A stretch of DNA of 7,346 nt from Smithellaceae bacterium (lineage in GTDB: Bacteria; Desulfobacterota; Syntrophia; Syntrophales; Smithellaceae). Made by a program: the position numbers and the translations under genes. The DNA lies in NCBI GenBank assembly GCA_028704195.1, contig JAQVLL010000092.1, positions 1 through 7,346 of the forward strand, read 5' to 3'. This document shows, piece by piece, positions 5,083-7,346 of the stretch; the first letter of the stretch is position 1; the number at the start of each line of letters is the position of its first letter. The notes under the pieces were generated by a model that searched no databases, was not told the DNA's origin, and saw nothing but the letters and a program-made list of their open reading frames with translations.

Positions 5083-7140
5083 ATGTCCGACAAGAACGAC
5101 TTACAAACAAAGTGTATAGACACCATACGGTTTCTGGCCGCGGATGCCATTGAAAAAGCAAAGTCCGGACATCCGGGAATGCCAATGGGAGCGGCTGCCG
5201 CGGCTTTTACGTTATGGACGAAGCATCTCAAACATAATCCTAAAAATCCCGAATGGCCGGATCGTGACCGGTTTGTCCTGTCCTCAGGCCATGCATCCAT
5301 GCTTTTGTATGCTCTTCTGCATTTGACGGGGTATGATCTTTCGCTTGATGATATCAGAAATTTCCGCCAGTGGGGTAGTCGTACCCCCGGGCACCCTGAA
5401 TACAGACATACGGCGGGTGTGGAAGTGACGACCGGCCCCCTGGGACAGGGATTGGCCAATGCTGTCGGCATGGCCGTTGCCGAGGCGCATCTCGCGGCGC
5501 GGTTCAACCGCGAAGGACAGACCATTATTGATCATTACACCTATGTTATGGCCGGAGACGGTGACATGATGGAAGGAGTGGCGTCGGAAGCCTGCGCGTT
5601 GGCCGGCCACCTGCGCCTGGGAAAACTCATAGTCCTTTATGACGTCAACAAGGTGTCCCTGGCCGGTTCCACGGGATTGTGCTTTACCGAAAATATCGAA
5701 ATGCGTTTCAAGTCTTACGGCTGGCAGGTTCAGAAAGTTCAGGACGGCAATGATGTAGCCGCCATTGACCGGGCCATTAAAAAAGCTAAAAAAGAAAACG
5801 GCAAACCTTCGTTGATCTGTGTGCAGACCACCATTGGTTACGGCGCGCCCGGCAAACAGGGCCGCTGTGATGCCCACGGTTCACCGCTGGGCGAAAAGGA
5901 ACTGCAAGGTGCGAAAGACACTTGTGCATGGCCAACCGCAGAGCCCTTCTATGTGTCCGAAGATGTCGGTAAATATTTTCGCAGGGCGGTCTCCCGCGGC
6001 AAGAAGAATGAAAAAGCCTGGCTTGAATTAATTGCGGCCACCCGCCAAAAGGACACGGCTCTGGCTGATGAACTTGAAAGAACACTGTCCGGTGAGCTGC
6101 CGTTGAACTGGGACGCCTCGCTTGCCGAATTTGCTGCAGGATCCAAAGATGTTGCCACCCGCAAAGCCTCAGAGGTGGTCATGCAGTCGATTGCAGCAAA
6201 CGTCCCTGAACTGGCCGGCGGATCGGCTGATCTGAATCCTTCCACGTTCACCTGGCTCAAGGGCCTGGGTGATTTTCAGAGTCCGGATCAGCCCCGCGAG
6301 GGTCTCCACGGCATGGTGGGCGGGGCCTGGGATTATTCCGGACGAAACATTCACTTTGGTGTTCGTGAACACGCGATGGGAGCCATTTCCGTTGGAATGG
6401 CGCTGCACGGCGGAATGATCCCCTACACGGCAACTTTTTTGACCTTTGCCGACTACATGCGTCCGCCCATGCGCCTAGCCGCTCTGATGGGGCTTCGCGT
6501 CATTTTTGTTTTTACACACGACAGCATTGGTGTGGGTGAGGACGGCCCCACACATCAACCCGTTGAACAAATCATGAATCTGCGTCAAATTCCCAATATG
6601 ACCGTTTTGCGTCCTGCGGATGCCAATGACACCCTGGAAGCCTGGCGCCTTGCGCTCACCAATACAGAAGGCCCGACCACCCTGGTTTTCAGCCGGCAGA
6701 ACTTGCCGGTTTTTGATCGCTCTGTCTGTGCTCCGGCTTCCGGTGTGCACCGGGGCGGGTACATTCTGTGGGAGTCGTCAACGAATCCGGAGTTGATCCT
6801 GATGGCCACAGGTTCGGAAGTTGTCATCACGCTTTCGGCAGCCCGCGCCCTTGCCGAAGAGGGCGTAAGGGTTCGCGTGGTATCGCTTCCCAGCTGGGAA
6901 ATATTCGATCGTCAGCCTCCGGAATACCGTGATTCCGTATTACCCCCGGAAGTGACCGCCAGGATTGCCGTGGAAGCCGGCATCAAGCTGGGGTGGGAGC
7001 ATTATACAGGACTTGGGGGTAAAATCATCGGAATGGATACCTTCGGAGCGTCCGCTCCGGGGCCGGTGCTTTATGAGAAGTTCGGCTTTACGTCCGCCAA
7101 TATCGTCGCGGCAGCAAGAGAAATGCTGCCTGTTCGTTAA
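5083..7140 (+). CDS. tkt: Transketolase
   Basis: Thiamine-diphosphate enzyme that transfers two-carbon ketol units between sugar phosphates in the non-oxidative pentose phosphate pathway. It is cytoplasmic and normally a homodimer. At 685 residues it is slightly longer than E. coli TktA (663) and all three domains are complete. Visible: SGHPGMPMG at 28-36 with His30; LSSGHAS at 67-73 with His70; TPGHPE at 101-106; TGPLGQG at 117-123; the thiamine-diphosphate/metal motif from GDGDMMEG at 158-165 to YDVN at 186-189 (Asp159, Asn189); DAHGSPLG at 263-270 with His265; GGSADLNPST at 379-388; the pyrimidine-domain GVREHAMG at 426-433 with catalytic Glu429; FADYMRP; EDGPTHQPVEQ at 486-496 with His491; and SRQNLP at 537-542 with phosphate-binding Arg538. 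DVNKVSLAG is a small variation on the usual DxNxISIDG. The next gene, likely pgi, starts 14 bases after the stop, supporting a sugar-phosphate operon. Full-length single-chain form and the histidines separate it from DXP synthase. Confidence 0.98.
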   Translation: MSDKNDLQTKCIDTIRFLAADAIEKAKSGHPGMPMGAAAAAFTLWTKHLKHNPKNPEWPDRDRFVLSSGHASMLLYALLHLTGYDLSLDDIRNFRQWGSRTPGHPEYRHTAGVEVTTGPLGQGLANAVGMAVAEAHLAARFNREGQTIIDHYTYVMAGDGDMMEGVASEACALAGHLRLGKLIVLYDVNKVSLAGSTGLCFTENIEMRFKSYGWQVQKVQDGNDVAAIDRAIKKAKKENGKPSLICVQTTIGYGAPGKQGRCDAHGSPLGEKELQGAKDTCAWPTAEPFYVSEDVGKYFRRAVSRGKKNEKAWLELIAATRQKDTALADELERTLSGELPLNWDASLAEFAAGSKDVATRKASEVVMQSIAANVPELAGGSADLNPSTFTWLKGLGDFQSPDQPREGLHGMVGGAWDYSGRNIHFGVREHAMGAISVGMALHGGMIPYTATFLTFADYMRPPMRLAALMGLRVIFVFTHDSIGVGEDGPTHQPVEQIMNLRQIPNMTVLRPADANDTLEAWRLALTNTEGPTTLVFSRQNLPVFDRSVCAPASGVHRGGYILWESSTNPELILMATGSEVVITLSAARALAEEGVRVRVVSLPSWEIFDRQPPEYRDSVLPPEVTARIAVEAGIKLGWEHYTGLGGKIIGMDTFGASAPGPVLYEKFGFTSANIVAAAREMLPVR

Positions 7141-7154
7141 AGAAGGAGAACGTC

Positions 7155-7346
7155 ATGGAAACGGCGGGCGTTTCTTTTTTACTGGGTTCCTATCAAAGCG
7201 CTGTAAACAACGCATTGGATAAAATGCGGCGCAGTAATATTGCCGCGCGGATCTGGGCAAACGATTTCCGTGTCTGGAAACCATCGCCGCAGGAGATTTC
7301 CAACCGGCTGGGCTGGCTGCATGCTCCTCTGGAAACGTCGGCCAAT
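7155..7346 (+). CDS. pgi: Probable glucose-6-phosphate isomerase, N-terminal part, 3' truncated
   Basis: The frame opens at ATG 7155 with AAGGAG six bases upstream (7143-7148) and stays open for 64 codons to the window end. Residues 30-56 (ARIWANDFRVWKPSPQEISN, then RLGWLHA) match from memory a stretch found near the N-terminus of some bacterial glucose-6-phosphate isomerases, and at the domain junction of transaldolase/isomerase fusion proteins, where the usual form is RIWAKDHTxWKPxPxEIxNRLGWL. Here the protein begins with its own start codon only about 30 residues before that motif, so it is a stand-alone isomerase with no fused transaldolase domain ahead of it. The enzyme interconverts glucose-6-phosphate and fructose-6-phosphate, a transketolase product, which fits the tight linkage to tkt. 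No catalytic residue is in view, so the call rests on this short motif and context. Confidence 0.7.
   Translation, partial: METAGVSFLLGSYQSAVNNALDKMRRSNIAARIWANDFRVWKPSPQEISNRLGWLHAPLETSAN

Noticed and set aside
5284..5877. Minus-strand open frame opposite transketolase (197 codons)
   Set aside because: It lies wholly within a complete transketolase gene with all motifs intact and has no recognisable domain; it is a reverse-strand shadow.

Overview
The window holds eight protein genes, all on the + strand and closely packed. Six are complete and the two at the edges are cut off. No RNA gene, mobile element, CRISPR array or phage gene was seen, and no stretch above about 110 bases lacks a gene. 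The set is mostly housekeeping: thioredoxin reductase, prolipoprotein diacylglyceryl transferase, transketolase and glucose-6-phosphate isomerase. GC content looks moderate and Shine-Dalgarno sites (AGGAGG or AAGGAG types) are strong, as in an ordinary bacterial chromosome. The protein flavour recalls deltaproteobacteria (Desulfobacterota, Syntrophus/Smithella-like), but this is an impression from memory and not a demonstrated assignment.

Layout. 1-585 is the C-terminal two thirds of an NADPH-dependent thioredoxin reductase with the CATC redox centre. After a 110-base gap containing a perfect 14-base palindrome comes lgt (696-1541), the first enzyme of lipoprotein maturation. Thirteen bases later is a flavoprotein of the CoA-disulfide reductase/NADH oxidase superfamily (1555-2886) with one redox cysteine in an unusual context. 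Thirteen bases further is a TerC/Alx-family membrane protein (2900-3844). Seven bases on is a SpoU/TrmH-type RNA methyltransferase (3852-4658) carrying an in-frame hexanucleotide repeat. A 31-base spacer of degenerate tandem heptamers leads to cutA (4690-5013). A 69-base AT-rich gap, the likeliest place for a new transcript to begin, precedes transketolase (5083-7140). Fourteen bases later the first 64 codons of a likely glucose-6-phosphate isomerase run off the end.

How the genes fit together. lgt to cutA reads as one transcription unit joining envelope biogenesis, thiol/flavin redox, probable metal handling (TerC, CutA) and RNA modification. These functions are not obviously one pathway and may be co-transcribed for convenience. 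Transketolase and the isomerase form a clear sugar-phosphate pair linking the non-oxidative pentose phosphate pathway to glycolysis/gluconeogenesis. I found no convincing new system. The points most worth a second look are the divergent active-site motif of the flavoprotein, the two small tandem repeats in and after the methyltransferase gene, the departures from consensus in that methyltransferase's catalytic motifs, and the palindrome before lgt.
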